Source: Herbaspirillum robiniae
GTDB taxonomy: Bacteria > Pseudomonadota > Gammaproteobacteria > Burkholderiales > Burkholderiaceae_D
Reading direction: 5' to 3'
Assembly (NCBI RefSeq): GCF_002213415.1
Contig: NZ_NJGU01000001.1
Span: forward strand, 1-64,000
Length of the DNA stretch: 64,000 nt
Under the pieces are notes generated by a model. It searched no databases. It worked only from the letters and a program-made list of their open reading frames with translations, and was not told the origin of the DNA. Made by a program: the position numbers and the translations under genes. This document shows, in pieces, positions 1-11,350 of this stretch; position 1 is the first letter of the stretch; each line of letters opens with the position of its first letter.

Positions 1-8
1 CCCGCCGC

Positions 9-100
9 CGTCATCCCGGCGCAGGCCGGGATCCAGTGGCGTTTGTTGCGCCTCACGGGCCGTTGAACGACGCTGGATCCTGACTTTCGTCAGGATGACG
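9..100. repeat. dRS3-like palindromic intergenic repeat, full copy
   Basis: The left end (9-36) contains ATCCCGG and CCGGGAT arms around a 6-base loop (13-32). The right end (73-100) contains ATCCTGA and TCAGGAT arms (77-96). Both ends are flanked by CGTC and CCAG in inverted orientation, so the element has imperfect terminal inverted repeats of about 28 bases and looks like a non-autonomous MITE. The 6+8+6 palindrome geometry resembles the dRS3 repeats known from Neisseria. No coding capacity is seen. Confidence 0.6.
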
Positions 101-138
101 GAGAAAGGGGATGCGGCGGCTGCCTCCCCGCCCGTCGC

Positions 139-200
139 CCTCATCCCGGCGCAGGCCGGGATCCAGCGGCGTTTGTCGCGCCTCGCAGGCCGTTGAACGA
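139..200. repeat. dRS3-like repeat, truncated second copy
   Basis: Positions 141-200 repeat 11-70 with 56 of 60 identical bases, including the same palindrome (143-162). The right inverted end seen in the first copy is absent; the sequence runs directly into the icd terminator hairpin. Confidence 0.6.
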
Positions 201-207
201 GGCCATG

Positions 208-241
208 AAAAAAGCCGCGAACTCACGTCCGCGGCTTTTTC
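208..241 (-). terminator. Rho-independent terminator of icd
   Basis: An 11-bp stem pairs 209-219 with 230-240 (AAAAAGCCGCG with CGCGGCTTTTT) around a 10-base loop. Read on the minus strand it begins 24 bases after the icd stop codon and ends in a run of U. The A/T flanks would let it work in both directions. Confidence 0.85.
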
Positions 242-264
242 ACGACCAGAACTCCAGCGAAGGA

Positions 265-2493
<2,229 letters not shown>

Positions 2494-2710
2494 GATGATG
2501 TCCTTGCTGTTGGTGTGTTGATGTGCAGTGGTGCGTGATCCTTCCGGAGGCCGGACGCGGCGGCTCATGCACTTGTCGGCTGAGGCTTCCGCATCTCCTT
2601 GTCGGCTTTCCGGCTGGAAATTCGTCTCCCGGGGCGGCTTTTTCAGGATATCCCTGTCCAGGGCCGCGGCAAAAAACAGCGGTAGTTTACTCCTAAGCGG
2701 GAGGAAATGC

Positions 2711-2734
2711 TTCAACTCTTATATAAGACTTGAA
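2711..2734. promoter_or_regulatory. 24-bp near-perfect palindrome upstream of icd
   Basis: The arms TTCAACTCTTAT and ATAAGACTTGAA match as inverted repeats with one mismatch per arm, centred on CTTATATAAG. The site is 218 bases upstream of the icd GTG and overlaps a TATA-like stretch, so it could be an operator or part of the icd promoter. The remaining 2494-2710 leader holds no other clear signal. No regulator can be named from the sequence alone. Confidence 0.55.
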
Positions 2735-2796
2735 GAATTTTTTGCATGCGCCTTGATGCCGCCGTTGCTTTTGCTGCAATAAATCCGGGAGGAAAA

Positions 2797-2825
2797 CAAA
2801 AAAGGGCCGCTTGCGCGGCCCGTTT
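2797..2825 (-). terminator. Rho-independent terminator of the citrate symporter gene
   Basis: A 7-bp GC stem pairs 2804-2810 with 2815-2821 around a 4-base loop. On the minus strand it is followed by TTTTTTGTTTT. It lies 37 bases after the stop codon of the transporter and upstream of the icd promoter region. Confidence 0.85.
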
Positions 2826-2857
2826 CAATAGCTATCGCCGGGGAGTACCCTGGCGCT

Positions 2858-4144
2858 TCAGGCCGGTACCGTCTGGCTCGACGCCTTGTTGCGGTAGAGC
2901 ACGAAGGTGGCGATCAGGCCGCATACGGCCGCCGCGCTCATCCAGATGCCGGGCGCCGCCTTGTCGCCGGTGTACTGGATCAGGCCGGTGGCGATCGCCG
3001 GGGTGAAGCCGCCGAACAGCGCCGTGGCCAGGCTGTAGGCCAGCGAGAAGCCCGCGGTGCGCACGTCGGCCGGCATCACTTCGGTCAGCGCGACCACCAT
3101 GGCGCCGTTGTAGCTGGCGTACAGGAAGGACAGCCACAGCTCGACGATCAGCATCTTGGAGAAGGTGGCGTCATGCACCAGCCAGTTCACGGCCGGGTAG
3201 GCGGTCAGGATGGTCAGGACGGTGAAGGCCACCAGGATCGGACGGCGGCCGATGCGGTCCGACAGCGCGCCCATGATGGGCAGCCAGATGAAGTTGGACA
3301 GGCCCACGCACAGCGTGACGATCAGGGATGCCTCGGTCGACAGCTTGAGCACGCTCTTGCCGAAGGTCGGGGTGTAGACCGTGATCAGGTAGAACGACAC
3401 GGTGGTCATCGACACCAGCATCATGCCGGCGATCACCAGCTTCCAGTTCTCGATCATCGAACGGAAGATCTGGCCGGTGGTCGGACGGTGCTTGCGGCGC
3501 ATGAACTCTTCGGTCTCCTGCAGCGAGCGGCGGATCACGAACAGCACCGGCACGATCAGGCAGCCGATGAAGAAGGGAATGCGCCAGCCCCATTCGCCGA
3601 TCTCCAGCGGAGTCAGCGTGGTCGACAGCACGTAGCCGATGGCGGCCGCCACGATGATGGCCACCTGCTGGCTGCCCGACTGCCAGCTCACATAGAAGCC
3701 CTTGTTGCCGGGCGTGGCCATTTCGGCCAGGTAGACCGACACGCCGCCCAGCTCGACACCGGCCGAGAAGCCCTGCAGCAGGCGGCCCACCAGCACCAGC
3801 ACCGGCGCCAGCGCGCCGATGGAGGAGTAGGCCGGCACGAAGGCGATCAGCATGGTGCCCAGCGCCATCAGCGCCAGCGTCACGATCAGGCCCTGGCGAC
3901 GCCCCACGCGGTCGACGTAGGCGCCCAGGATGATGGCGCCCAGCGGACGCATCAGGAAGCCCGCGCCAAAGGTCATGAAGGTCAGCATCAGCGACGCGAA
4001 CTCGTTGTCGCCCGGGAAGAAGGCCTTCGAGATGTGCGTGGCGTAGAAGCCGAACAGGAAGAAGTCGAACATTTCCATGAAGTTGCCGCTGGTGACGCGC
4101 AGCACGGTGGAAAGCTTCGATTGCGAAGATGTGGATGTACTCAT
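2858..4144 (-). CDS. citA: Citrate/tricarballylate:proton symporter (MHS family, CitA/TcuC type)
   Basis: This is a 428-residue, 12-helix inner-membrane transporter of the metabolite:H+ symporter family in the major facilitator superfamily. The segments [19 protein letters not shown] near residue 18, [18 protein letters not shown] near 70, [20 protein letters not shown] near 125 and [18 protein letters not shown] near 350 closely match known citrate (CitA) and tricarballylate (TcuC) symporters. GAGG precedes the ATG by 9 bases. It is convergent to nothing and stands alone next to icd, which suits a role in tricarboxylate uptake feeding the TCA cycle. Exact substrate cannot be settled from sequence. 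Confidence 0.88.
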   Translation of the reverse strand: MSTSTSSQSKLSTVLRVTSGNFMEMFDFFLFGFYATHISKAFFPGDNEFASLMLTFMTFGAGFLMRPLGAIILGAYVDRVGRRQGLIVTLALMALGTMLIAFVPAYSSIGALAPVLVLVGRLLQGFSAGVELGGVSVYLAEMATPGNKGFYVSWQSGSQQVAIIVAAAIGYVLSTTLTPLEIGEWGWRIPFFIGCLIVPVLFVIRRSLQETEEFMRRKHRPTTGQIFRSMIENWKLVIAGMMLVSMTTVSFYLITVYTPTFGKSVLKLSTEASLIVTLCVGLSNFIWLPIMGALSDRIGRRPILVAFTVLTILTAYPAVNWLVHDATFSKMLIVELWLSFLYASYNGAMVVALTEVMPADVRTAGFSLAYSLATALFGGFTPAIATGLIQYTGDKAAPGIWMSAAAVCGLIATFVLYRNKASSQTVPA

Positions 4145-4503
4145 GATGTGTGCCTCATTGTATGTTTGGCGGACCGTGTTGCTTCCGGTCTTATGCCTGT
4201 CTCGGCCGGCAGTGGATGCCGGTTCTAATCAGGATCTTTTTGTGTGTGTCAGCTATTGCGCCGCCGATTCTATCCCCGAAAAGCGGCGTGCGGATCGTGT
4301 ATCGGGGCCGCGCATGCAGATTTCGGTTTTTTCGATAGCTGGATGAAAGCTTCGCGCCGCAAACGGGCGCAAAATCAGCCGTTTGCCAACGCTTCGACAG
4401 GAAGCTGAGTTGCGTCAATGCATGCAAGCCGCGCCTGTGGTGCAATGCCGCATGGAGAACAGCCGGATGCTCCGGTTCACCCGCCCAGCCAGAAAGGCCC
4501 GTC
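4145..4503. other. Divergent intergenic region citA-ldhA
   Basis: These 359 bases separate two divergent genes and must hold both promoters. I see no convincing -35/-10 pair, palindrome or riboswitch-like structure, and no small open frame with a ribosome binding site. Confidence 0.6.
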
Positions 4504-5499
4504 ATGAAAACCGCCGTCTTCAGCGCTCGCCGCTACGACCAGACCCTGCTTGCCCGCGCCAACGTCGCCGGCGCGCACCAGTTGCTGTTCCTGCAGGATA
4601 GGCTCAGCCTTGAAACCGCCGGGCTTGCGGCCGGCTGCGAGGCGGTCAGCGTATTCGTCAACGACGACGCCGGCGCCGCCGTGCTGGAGCAGTTGGCGGC
4701 GCAGGGCACGCGCTTCGTCACCACGCGCTCCACCGGGTTCAATCACATCGACGCGCTGGCCGCCGCACGGCTGGGCATGACCGTGGCGCGCGTGGCGGAC
4801 TATTCGCCGCATTCGGTGGCCGAGTTCGCGGTCGGCTTGCTGCTGGCGGTGAACCGCAAGATCGCCCGCGCCAGCATGCGCACGCGCGAGGGCAATTTCG
4901 AGCTGGACGGCCTGATGGGTTTCGATCTGCACGGCAAGACCGTGGGCGTGATCGGCACCGGCAAGATCGGCGCCATCTTCGCGCGCATCATGGCCGGCTT
5001 CGGCAGCAAGGTGCTGGGCAGCGACATGCATCGCAATGCGGAGTTCGAGGCGCTGGGCGGACGTTATGTGGAGGCGGCCGAGCTGTTCGCGGCCAGCGAT
5101 GTGGTGTCGCTGCATTGTCCGCTGACCGAGGCCACGCGCTACATCGTCAACGCGCAGTCGCTGGCGTCGGCCAAGCACGGCTGCATCCTGGTCAATACCA
5201 GTCGCGGCGGACTGGTCGATACCGAGGCGGCGATCGCGGCCCTGAAGAGCGGGCGCCTGCGCGGGCTGGCCATCGACGTCTACGAGCAGGAGGCCAGCCT
5301 GTTCTTCCAGGACCTGTCGTCCACCGTCATCACCGACGACGTGATCCAGCGCCTGGTGTCCTTTCCCAACGTGATCGTCACCGGCCACCAGGCCTTCTTC
5401 ACCGAAGAGGCGATCGGCCAGATCATGCAGACCACGATACGCAACCTCAGCGAGTTCGAGGCCGGCGCCGACCTGGGCGAGCGGCTGGTGCGCGCCTGA
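4504..5499 (+). CDS. ldhA: D-lactate dehydrogenase (fermentative, NADH-dependent)
   Basis: This enzyme reduces pyruvate to D-lactate with NADH in the cytoplasm. The 331-residue protein belongs to the D-isomer-specific 2-hydroxyacid dehydrogenases and is the length of E. coli LdhA. The Rossmann motif GVIGTGKIG is near residue 154. The catalytic set is visible as Arg234 (NTSRGGLVDT), Glu263 (DVYEQEAS) and His295 (TGHQAFFTEEA). The residues around Glu263 and the HQAFFTEEA block are typical of the LdhA branch rather than phosphoglycerate dehydrogenase. The stop is only 4 bases from the stop of the convergent gene at 5504, with no terminator between them. Confidence 0.93.
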   Translation: MKTAVFSARRYDQTLLARANVAGAHQLLFLQDRLSLETAGLAAGCEAVSVFVNDDAGAAVLEQLAAQGTRFVTTRSTGFNHIDALAAARLGMTVARVADYSPHSVAEFAVGLLLAVNRKIARASMRTREGNFELDGLMGFDLHGKTVGVIGTGKIGAIFARIMAGFGSKVLGSDMHRNAEFEALGGRYVEAAELFAASDVVSLHCPLTEATRYIVNAQSLASAKHGCILVNTSRGGLVDTEAAIAALKSGRLRGLAIDVYEQEASLFFQDLSSTVITDDVIQRLVSFPNVIVTGHQAFFTEEAIGQIMQTTIRNLSEFEAGADLGERLVRA

Positions 5500-5503
5500 A
5501 CCG

Positions 5504-5851
5504 CTAGTCGGCTCGGCGAAACAGGGTGTCGAGCTGCTCGCCGATGCGCGGCAGCAGGTGCTCGCGCACGCGCTGGATGATCTGCTCGGCGTTGCCGGCG
5601 CCGTAGGCGTCGGTCAATTCCTTTTGCATCTCGAAGTGCAGGTAGAGCAGGCCGCGAAGGGTCTCGAAGGCGGTGGGATGGTCGTCGCCGCAGACCAGCG
5701 CGTTGTTGTTGAGCACGTGGCCGATCACGCCGGGATCGAACAGGCGCACCTGGCAGATGACGGCATAGCGCACGATCTCCATGTCCAGCGCTTCCAGGTC
5801 TTCGCGCCATTCGCCGGGCGTATGGCGCTCGGCGCCGAGTTTTTCAGTCAT
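5504..5851 (-). CDS. Conserved hypothetical protein, 115 residues
   Basis: I do not recognise this family. The ATG at 5851 is preferred because GGGAGC lies just upstream; the frame is open to 5908 but without a better start. The protein is soluble, mostly helical and acidic, without signal peptide or membrane segment. It sits downstream of hmp and the hemerythrin-like gene on the same strand, after a 130-base gap, so it may belong to the nitric-oxide response unit, but this is only positional inference. Confidence 0.7.
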   Translation of the reverse strand: MTEKLGAERHTPGEWREDLEALDMEIVRYAVICQVRLFDPGVIGHVLNNNALVCGDDHPTAFETLRGLLYLHFEMQKELTDAYGAGNAEQIIQRVREHLLPRIGEQLDTLFRRAD

Positions 5852-5981
5852 GGCATAGCTCCCGCGGATAGTGAAGAGCCAGCTTAGCAGAACGGCGCCG
5901 GCCCTCACCTGAGCAGGATCAAGGTCTGCGCAGATCGCGCGCGGCCGGCCGGGCCGCTGCAGCGCGGCCTGGCGGCGCCGT

Positions 5982-6389
5982 CTAGGTCGCTTCGATCAGC
6001 GGATAGAAGTCGCGGTTCTCGCGGCCGATGCGATCGAACAGGATCTTCAGCACTCGGTTGGCGTCGGCGCGAAAGCCTTCCGGCTGCTCGGCGATGCGTT
6101 GCGCGTCGTTCCACTGGCGCGAGAAGCGGCCATACTGCGCGGCGATGTCGGCCATCTCTTCCTGGTACTGGCGCCCCTTGGCGGCCAGGGCGGCGCCGGC
6201 TTCCTGCAGCGCCGGGTAGAGGAAGCGGTCCTCCACCGAGAGGTGCAGCTTGATGACCGAGCTCATGGCGATCACTTCGCGGGCGATGGCGGCGGCGTGC
6301 CCGGCGATGCCCAGCGCGGTCAGTTTCTTGAGTTCCTGCACGTGGCGGATGATGTCCGCATGTTCGCGGCGGTATTTGTCGAGGTTCAT
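5982..6389 (-). CDS. Hemerythrin-like (HHE) domain protein
   Basis: This 135-residue single-domain protein has the four-helix hemerythrin/HHE pattern: His10 and His16 in helix 1, and His49-x3-Glu53 (HLSVEDRFLYPAL) in helix 2. In helix 4 the usual His-Glu pair reads RENRDFYPL, so Glu124 is kept but the histidine is missing, which suggests an altered or weakened di-iron site. The ATG at 6389 is chosen over 6413 because AAGGA lies 6 bases upstream. It begins 43 bases after the hmp stop codon, so the two are probably co-transcribed. Related proteins protect or repair iron centres under nitrosative stress; this role is inferred from context. Confidence 0.85.
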   Translation of the reverse strand: MNLDKYRREHADIIRHVQELKKLTALGIAGHAAAIAREVIAMSSVIKLHLSVEDRFLYPALQEAGAALAAKGRQYQEEMADIAAQYGRFSRQWNDAQRIAEQPEGFRADANRVLKILFDRIGRENRDFYPLIEAT

Positions 6390-6432
6390 GTTCGTTCCTT
6401 GTTCCTTGTTCAATGTTCGCTGTTGCGCTCGC

Positions 6433-7626
6433 TCAGTCCAGGGCCGCGGCCGGGCCGAAGAATTCGTAGCGGCTTTGCGCGTCAGGCACGCCGATTTCGC
6501 GCAGATAGCGCTTGACCGCCTTCATGAAGGGCTTGGGGCCGACGAAGTAGGCGTCGACGTCGGTGGTGGCCGGCATCCAGCGCTGCAGCAGCGCGCGGTC
6601 GATCATGCCGGTGGCGTCGGGACGGCGGTCGCCGGCGCGCTCGCGCTCATAACAGAAGAAGCGGCGCAGCTGCGGATGGCGCGCGGCCAGTTGCTCCACA
6701 TGGTCGCGGAAGGCATGCACGCCGCCGTCGCGCGCGGCGTGGATGAAGTGCACCGGCCGCCCGTTCGCCAGCGCCGCCTCCAGCATGGAGAGCATGGGCG
6801 TGATGCCCACGCCGCCGCTGATCAGCACCAGCGGCTTGTCGCCCGCGGCCAGCGAGAAGTCGCCCGAGGGCGGGAACAGTTCCACCACCGCGCCTTCATG
6901 GATCTCGTCGTGCAGGTGGCGCGAGACCTTGCCGCCCGCTTCGCGCTTGACGCTGATGCGGTATTGCGGCGGCTGGCCGGGCAGGTTCAGGGGCGCGGAG
7001 AGCGAGTACTGGCGGCGCTGCTCTTCGCCGTCGACCACCATGCGCAGGCCGATGTACTGTCCCGGTTCGAAGTCGAGCAGGGCGCCGCCATCCTGCGCGC
7101 GGAAGTAGAAGGAGGTGATCTCGTCGCTCTCGGCCACCTTGCGCGCCACGATGAAATTGCGCGCGCCGCGCCAGCCGCCGGGCGCTTGCGCCTTGGCGTC
7201 GTAGACCTGCTGCTCGGCGCCGATCAGGATGTCGGCCAGCTGGCCATAGGCCGCGCCCCAGGCGTCGATGACGGCGTCGGTGGCGATCTCCGCGCCCAGC
7301 ACTTCGCGGATGGCGCGCAGCAGGCAGTCGCCGACCATCGGATAGTGCTCGGGCATGATCTGCACGGCGACGTGCTTGTTGACGATCTGCGCGGCCAGCG
7401 GGCCGAGGGCTTCCAGGCGGTCGATGTGGCGGGCGTACATCAGCACGCCGTTGGCCAGGGCGCGCGGCTGGTCGCCGCTGGCTTGGTGGGTGCGGTTGAA
7501 CAGCGGACGCACCTGCGGGTAGTCGCGCATGAGCATCTTGTAGAAGTGGGTGGTCAGCGCTTCGCCGCCGGACTCCAGCAGCGGGACGGTGGATTTGACG
7601 ATGGCAAGTTGTGCGTCGGTAAGCAT
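6433..7626 (-). CDS. hmp: Flavohemoprotein, nitric oxide dioxygenase
   Basis: Hmp converts NO and O2 to nitrate using NAD(P)H and FAD in the cytoplasm. The 397 residues contain a globin domain (1-140), an FAD domain (150-260) and an NAD domain (265-390). Key residues fall at the same numbers as in E. coli Hmp: Tyr29 and Gln53 in the distal pocket, proximal His85 (VNKHVAVQIMPEHYP) and Tyr95. The FAD motif RQYSLS and the nucleotide-binding GGVGITPMLSM are present. It is divergent from norR, with a sigma-54-like promoter (7687-7703) and three NorR-type sites upstream. Confidence 0.97.
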   Translation of the reverse strand: MLTDAQLAIVKSTVPLLESGGEALTTHFYKMLMRDYPQVRPLFNRTHQASGDQPRALANGVLMYARHIDRLEALGPLAAQIVNKHVAVQIMPEHYPMVGDCLLRAIREVLGAEIATDAVIDAWGAAYGQLADILIGAEQQVYDAKAQAPGGWRGARNFIVARKVAESDEITSFYFRAQDGGALLDFEPGQYIGLRMVVDGEEQRRQYSLSAPLNLPGQPPQYRISVKREAGGKVSRHLHDEIHEGAVVELFPPSGDFSLAAGDKPLVLISGGVGITPMLSMLEAALANGRPVHFIHAARDGGVHAFRDHVEQLAARHPQLRRFFCYERERAGDRRPDATGMIDRALLQRWMPATTDVDAYFVGPKPFMKAVKRYLREIGVPDAQSRYEFFGPAAALD

Positions 7627-7686
7627 GGTGCGCCTTTCAAGCGGTGGAGAGTGAGGGGCCGGCGGCGCCGGTCTTGCCTTCTTCCA

Positions 7687-7703
7687 TTACAAGTCGCGTG
7701 CCA
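7687..7703 (-). promoter_or_regulatory. Sigma-54-like promoter of hmp
   Basis: On the minus strand the sequence reads TGGCACG-CGAC-TTGTAA. It matches the sigma-54 consensus TGGCACG-N4-TTGCA except for C to T in the -12 element, and the GG-N10-GT spacing is right. It lies about 60 bases upstream of the hmp start and downstream of the NorR-type sites, the normal enhancer arrangement. Confidence 0.75.
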
Positions 7704-7745
7704 GGCATCGATGCTTTTGAAATCAATGACTTGGCGGCGATCCGT

Positions 7746-7756
7746 GTCAAATAAAC
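7746..7756. promoter_or_regulatory. NorR-type enhancer site 1 (GT-N7-AC)
   Basis: The sequence GTCAAATAAAC fits the GT-N7-AC core known for NorR, and the right half extends to ACC as in the GGT-N7-ACC form. It is the site nearest the hmp sigma-54-like promoter. Confidence 0.6.
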
Positions 7757-7760
7757 CCGT

Positions 7761-7771
7761 GTCATAATGAC
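7761..7771. promoter_or_regulatory. NorR-type enhancer site 2 (GT-N7-AC)
   Basis: The sequence GTCATAATGAC is a perfect dyad and fits GT-N7-AC, again followed by CC. It starts 15 bases after site 1. Confidence 0.75.
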
Positions 7772-7790
7772 CCTTAATTATTTTAATGAG

Positions 7791-7796
7791 GTCAAA

Positions 7797-7801
<5 letters not shown>
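7791..7801. promoter_or_regulatory. NorR-type site 3 overlapping the norR start codon
   Basis: The sequence GTCAAAATGAC, preceded by G, fits GGT-N7-AC and contains the norR ATG (7797). It is 30 bases after site 2. Its position suggests norR also represses itself. Confidence 0.65.
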
Positions 7802-9368
<1,567 letters not shown>

Positions 9369-9481
9369 GCGCAGACTTGCCGGATGGGCGGAGGGGATAA
9401 AGGTGGGGAAGGGGGAGACGGGCGGGCAGGTGTGTGTACGCCGGCGCAAACCGCCGTGATGCACGCGCCGCCTTGAACCGA

Positions 9482-10132
9482 TCAGAGGTACTGGATTTCG
9501 ACCGTGGCCGACCCGTCCAGTGGGATGTCCTGCGTCAGCGGGAGATTTTCCGGGCGATTCAGGTAGGGCACGACATACACGCTCATCCTGACTTCCTTGA
9601 ACGGCGCCGGCGTGTTGCCGCCGGCGGTGGTCCAGGAGAAGGCGCGATCCGTGCCCATCTGGCCGCCGTTGCCGTTGACGATCCAGGACTGGTTGCCGTC
9701 GACGGAGAACAGATTGTGGGCGGGCGCGCCGTCGGTGCGGATCGACCCGGGAACGATCACCAGGTTGTAGCGGCCCACCTTCGCGCCGCCCACCATGCCA
9801 AGACCGTAGGAGAAATGGCTCCCGGCATGCGTGCTGCTTGCACTGCGGTTGTCGAGCACCCTCAGCGCCATCTTGACCGGCGCCTGGCAGGAGATGCTGA
9901 TGTCGATTGGCGTCCAATGCAAGGCCATCTCCTTGCCGGCCGGCAGCGAGGAGGCCGGGATGACGCCGAAGTCGACCGTGCCGTTGCCGCCCAGTGTCGG
10001 GGTGCAGGCCACCGTCTTGATCGCGCCGGTCACCTTCAGCTCGGCATTGCCGGCCGCCTGGGCCGCGAGCATCGGTGCGGACAAGGCGATCATCGCCAGC
10101 GGCAGCAAGAATTTTCTCGTGTTCTTTTTCAT
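9482..10132 (-). CDS. DUF1120 family exported protein
   Basis: The 216-residue protein begins with a clear Sec signal peptide (MKKNTRKFLLPLAMIAL, cleavage near AQA-AG at 26). The mature part starts AELKVTGAIKTVACTPTLGG and is beta-rich with a fimbrial-subunit-like feel, which fits the DUF1120 family of periplasmic or surface proteins whose function is unknown. Two cysteines, one near residue 43 and one in ISISCQAP, could form the disulphide typical of pilin-like folds. The ATG at 10132 is chosen as the first codon of the signal peptide. No chaperone or usher gene is adjacent. It is convergent with norR. Confidence 0.8.
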   Translation of the reverse strand: MKKNTRKFLLPLAMIALSAPMLAAQAAGNAELKVTGAIKTVACTPTLGGNGTVDFGVIPASSLPAGKEMALHWTPIDISISCQAPVKMALRVLDNRSASSTHAGSHFSYGLGMVGGAKVGRYNLVIVPGSIRTDGAPAHNLFSVDGNQSWIVNGNGGQMGTDRAFSWTTAGGNTPAPFKEVRMSVYVVPYLNRPENLPLTQDIPLDGSATVEIQYL

Positions 10133-10491
10133 GGTGTCTGCTTTCTTCCGGGCCGCTGTCTGGTCGCTGCGGCTCCGGTTTGCAAGGGAGCTTCGAATAG
10201 AAAAGATTCTATTTTTGATCACCAACCATGGGTATAGGAAAATTCTCAAAAGCGCACGGCCTTTGGGACGGGAATGAGGGGGATGGGGCGGTGAAGAAGG
10301 GGAAGTGCAGGAAGTGCGGGAAATGCATCAAGCGCAGCAAGCGCGCCAATAGCAACGATCAGGGCAAGCCCGAAGGCCTGCCCTGATGCGTTTGCGCCGG
10401 ATCGTCGTCCGGCGCTGTCTTTGTCGTGGCTGTCGGACTGAGTCGTCGGCCTGTCTCCACATCTCCTGCTTGAATCAGTGCTTGCGCCGTC
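10133..10491. other. Intergenic region with palindrome, G-rich run and hairpins
   Basis: The 359 bases hold four things: a dyad AATAGAA-N4-TTCTATT at 10196-10213 that may be an operator or leader hairpin for the DUF1120 gene; four G-runs at 10265-10288 that fit a G-quadruplex; a hairpin at 10359-10386; and another at 10394-10415. No coding frame is supported. Confidence 0.5.
10359..10415 (-). terminator. Paired hairpins downstream of the 60-residue gene
   Basis: Two strong stems are present: TCAGGGCA with TGCCCTGA (10359-10366 and 10379-10386) and GCGCCGGA with TCCGGCGC (10394-10401 and 10408-10415). They lie about 75-130 bases after the stop of the minus-strand gene at 10492. No U-run follows, so termination is only a possibility. 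Confidence 0.35.
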
Positions 10492-10674
10492 TCAGCCTTG
10501 CGCGGCTTCGCCTTCTGCATCGGCCAGCTGGCCGCGGATGCGGATGGCGGTGAGATGGCGGGCCGCCGCAGCGTCGTCGTTGACGTGCTGCAGGTCTTCG
10601 GCCGTATCGATCGCCGCCTGCGTCTGGGCTTGCTGCTGGGGCGTCGGCATGGTGCCATGGTTGAGTTGCGACAT
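10492..10674 (-). CDS. Small hypothetical protein, 60 residues
   Basis: The protein begins MSQLNHGTMPTPQQQAQTQA and is hydrophilic, glutamine- and alanine-rich and probably helical or disordered. GGAG lies 6 bases before the ATG, supporting a real gene. It has no signal peptide or known domain. A copy of the TCCTAC-N17-TCCGAT promoter-like motif (10810-10838, minus strand) points at it, with a CATAAT hexamer at 10784-10789. This links it to the same candidate regulon as dodecin and glgA. Confidence 0.65.
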   Translation of the reverse strand: MSQLNHGTMPTPQQQAQTQAAIDTAEDLQHVNDDAAAARHLTAIRIRGQLADAEGEAAQG

Positions 10675-10783
10675 GATGATCTCCAGGGATGAAAATCTCG
10701 TGCAGGGGCGCGACGGAAAGCTTCGGAAGATCTTCCCGTCGCCGGCCCCGGGGCGACCGCAATGGGTGGCCCGATGGCTGAAC

Positions 10784-10838
10784 ATTATGCGCTCAAGTTG
10801 CGCTGCAATATCGGTTCTCGTCCTATTTCTTTGTAGGA
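10784..10838 (-). promoter_or_regulatory. Candidate activator-dependent promoter (motif copy C)
   Basis: On the minus strand TCCTAC (10838-10833) is followed after exactly 17 bases by ACCGAT (10815-10810). CATAAT (10789-10784) follows 20 bases later as a possible -10. The predicted leader to the 60-residue gene is about 100 bases. Confidence 0.5.
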
Positions 10839-10951
10839 CATACGGTAATTTACATGCTGTTTTTGCTCGCTTTGCAACAAATTGCCGGGCCCGCGCCGGG
10901 CCTCATTTGCTGCAAGGCAAAAAACGATTCCTGCCGGAAAATCGCCTGCCG

Positions 10952-11008
10952 TCCTACAGCGATAGCGGTCTGTGGCTGATGGAACCGCCGCCCCTTTCTT
11001 TCTACGAT
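10952..11008 (+). promoter_or_regulatory. Candidate activator-dependent promoter of dodecin (motif copy F)
   Basis: TCCTAC (10952-10957), 17 bases, GCTGAT (10975-10980), 22 bases, then TACGAT (11003-11008) followed by CGTCA. The spacing is the same as in copies B and E. The predicted leader to dodecin is about 110 bases. GCTGAT deviates from TCCGAT at two positions. Confidence 0.5.
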
Positions 11009-11122
11009 CGTCACAACGCGACTCAATGCAGATGACGCCGCGGATGAGGAGCGCGCCGCGCGCCATCCCGCGCGGGAAATCTTTTATATCGATGGCATAT
11101 CGATAGGCGAAAGGACCAAGCC

Positions 11123-11350
11123 ATGAGCGAACGCAAGCAGGACAATTCCAGCACCTACAAGGTGATCGAGGTGGTCGGCAGTTCCCCCAGGAGCAGCGAC
11201 GACGCGATCCGCAATGCCATCGCCGATGTGGTCAGGACGGTCAAGCACGTCGACTGGTTCGAGGTGACCGAATGCCGCGGCCATGTCGAGGGCGGCAGCA
11301 TCGCCCATTTTCAGGTCGGGCTGAAGGTCGGATTTCGCGTGGAAAGCTGA
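11123..11350 (+). CDS. Dodecin family flavin-binding protein
   Basis: The 75-residue protein carries the dodecin signature: YKVIEVVGSSPRSSDDAIRNAI, then VDWFEVTECRGHVE and a final beta strand ending GLKVGFRVES. Dodecins form hollow dodecamers that store or quench flavins in the cytoplasm; the tryptophan in VDWFEVTE stacks on the isoalloxazine ring in characterised members. AAAGGA precedes the ATG. It is monocistronic and is preceded by motif copy F. Confidence 0.93.
   Translation: MSERKQDNSSTYKVIEVVGSSPRSSDDAIRNAIADVVRTVKHVDWFEVTECRGHVEGGSIAHFQVGLKVGFRVES

Noticed and set aside
2494-2715. N-terminal extension of icd to an upstream start
   Set aside because: The extra 74 residues are not conserved-looking and lie before a good ribosome binding site and the family's usual start.
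6390-6410. Tandem AACAAGG copies before the hemerythrin-like start
   Set aside because: Two copies only; most simply a duplicated ribosome-binding segment rather than a regulatory repeat.
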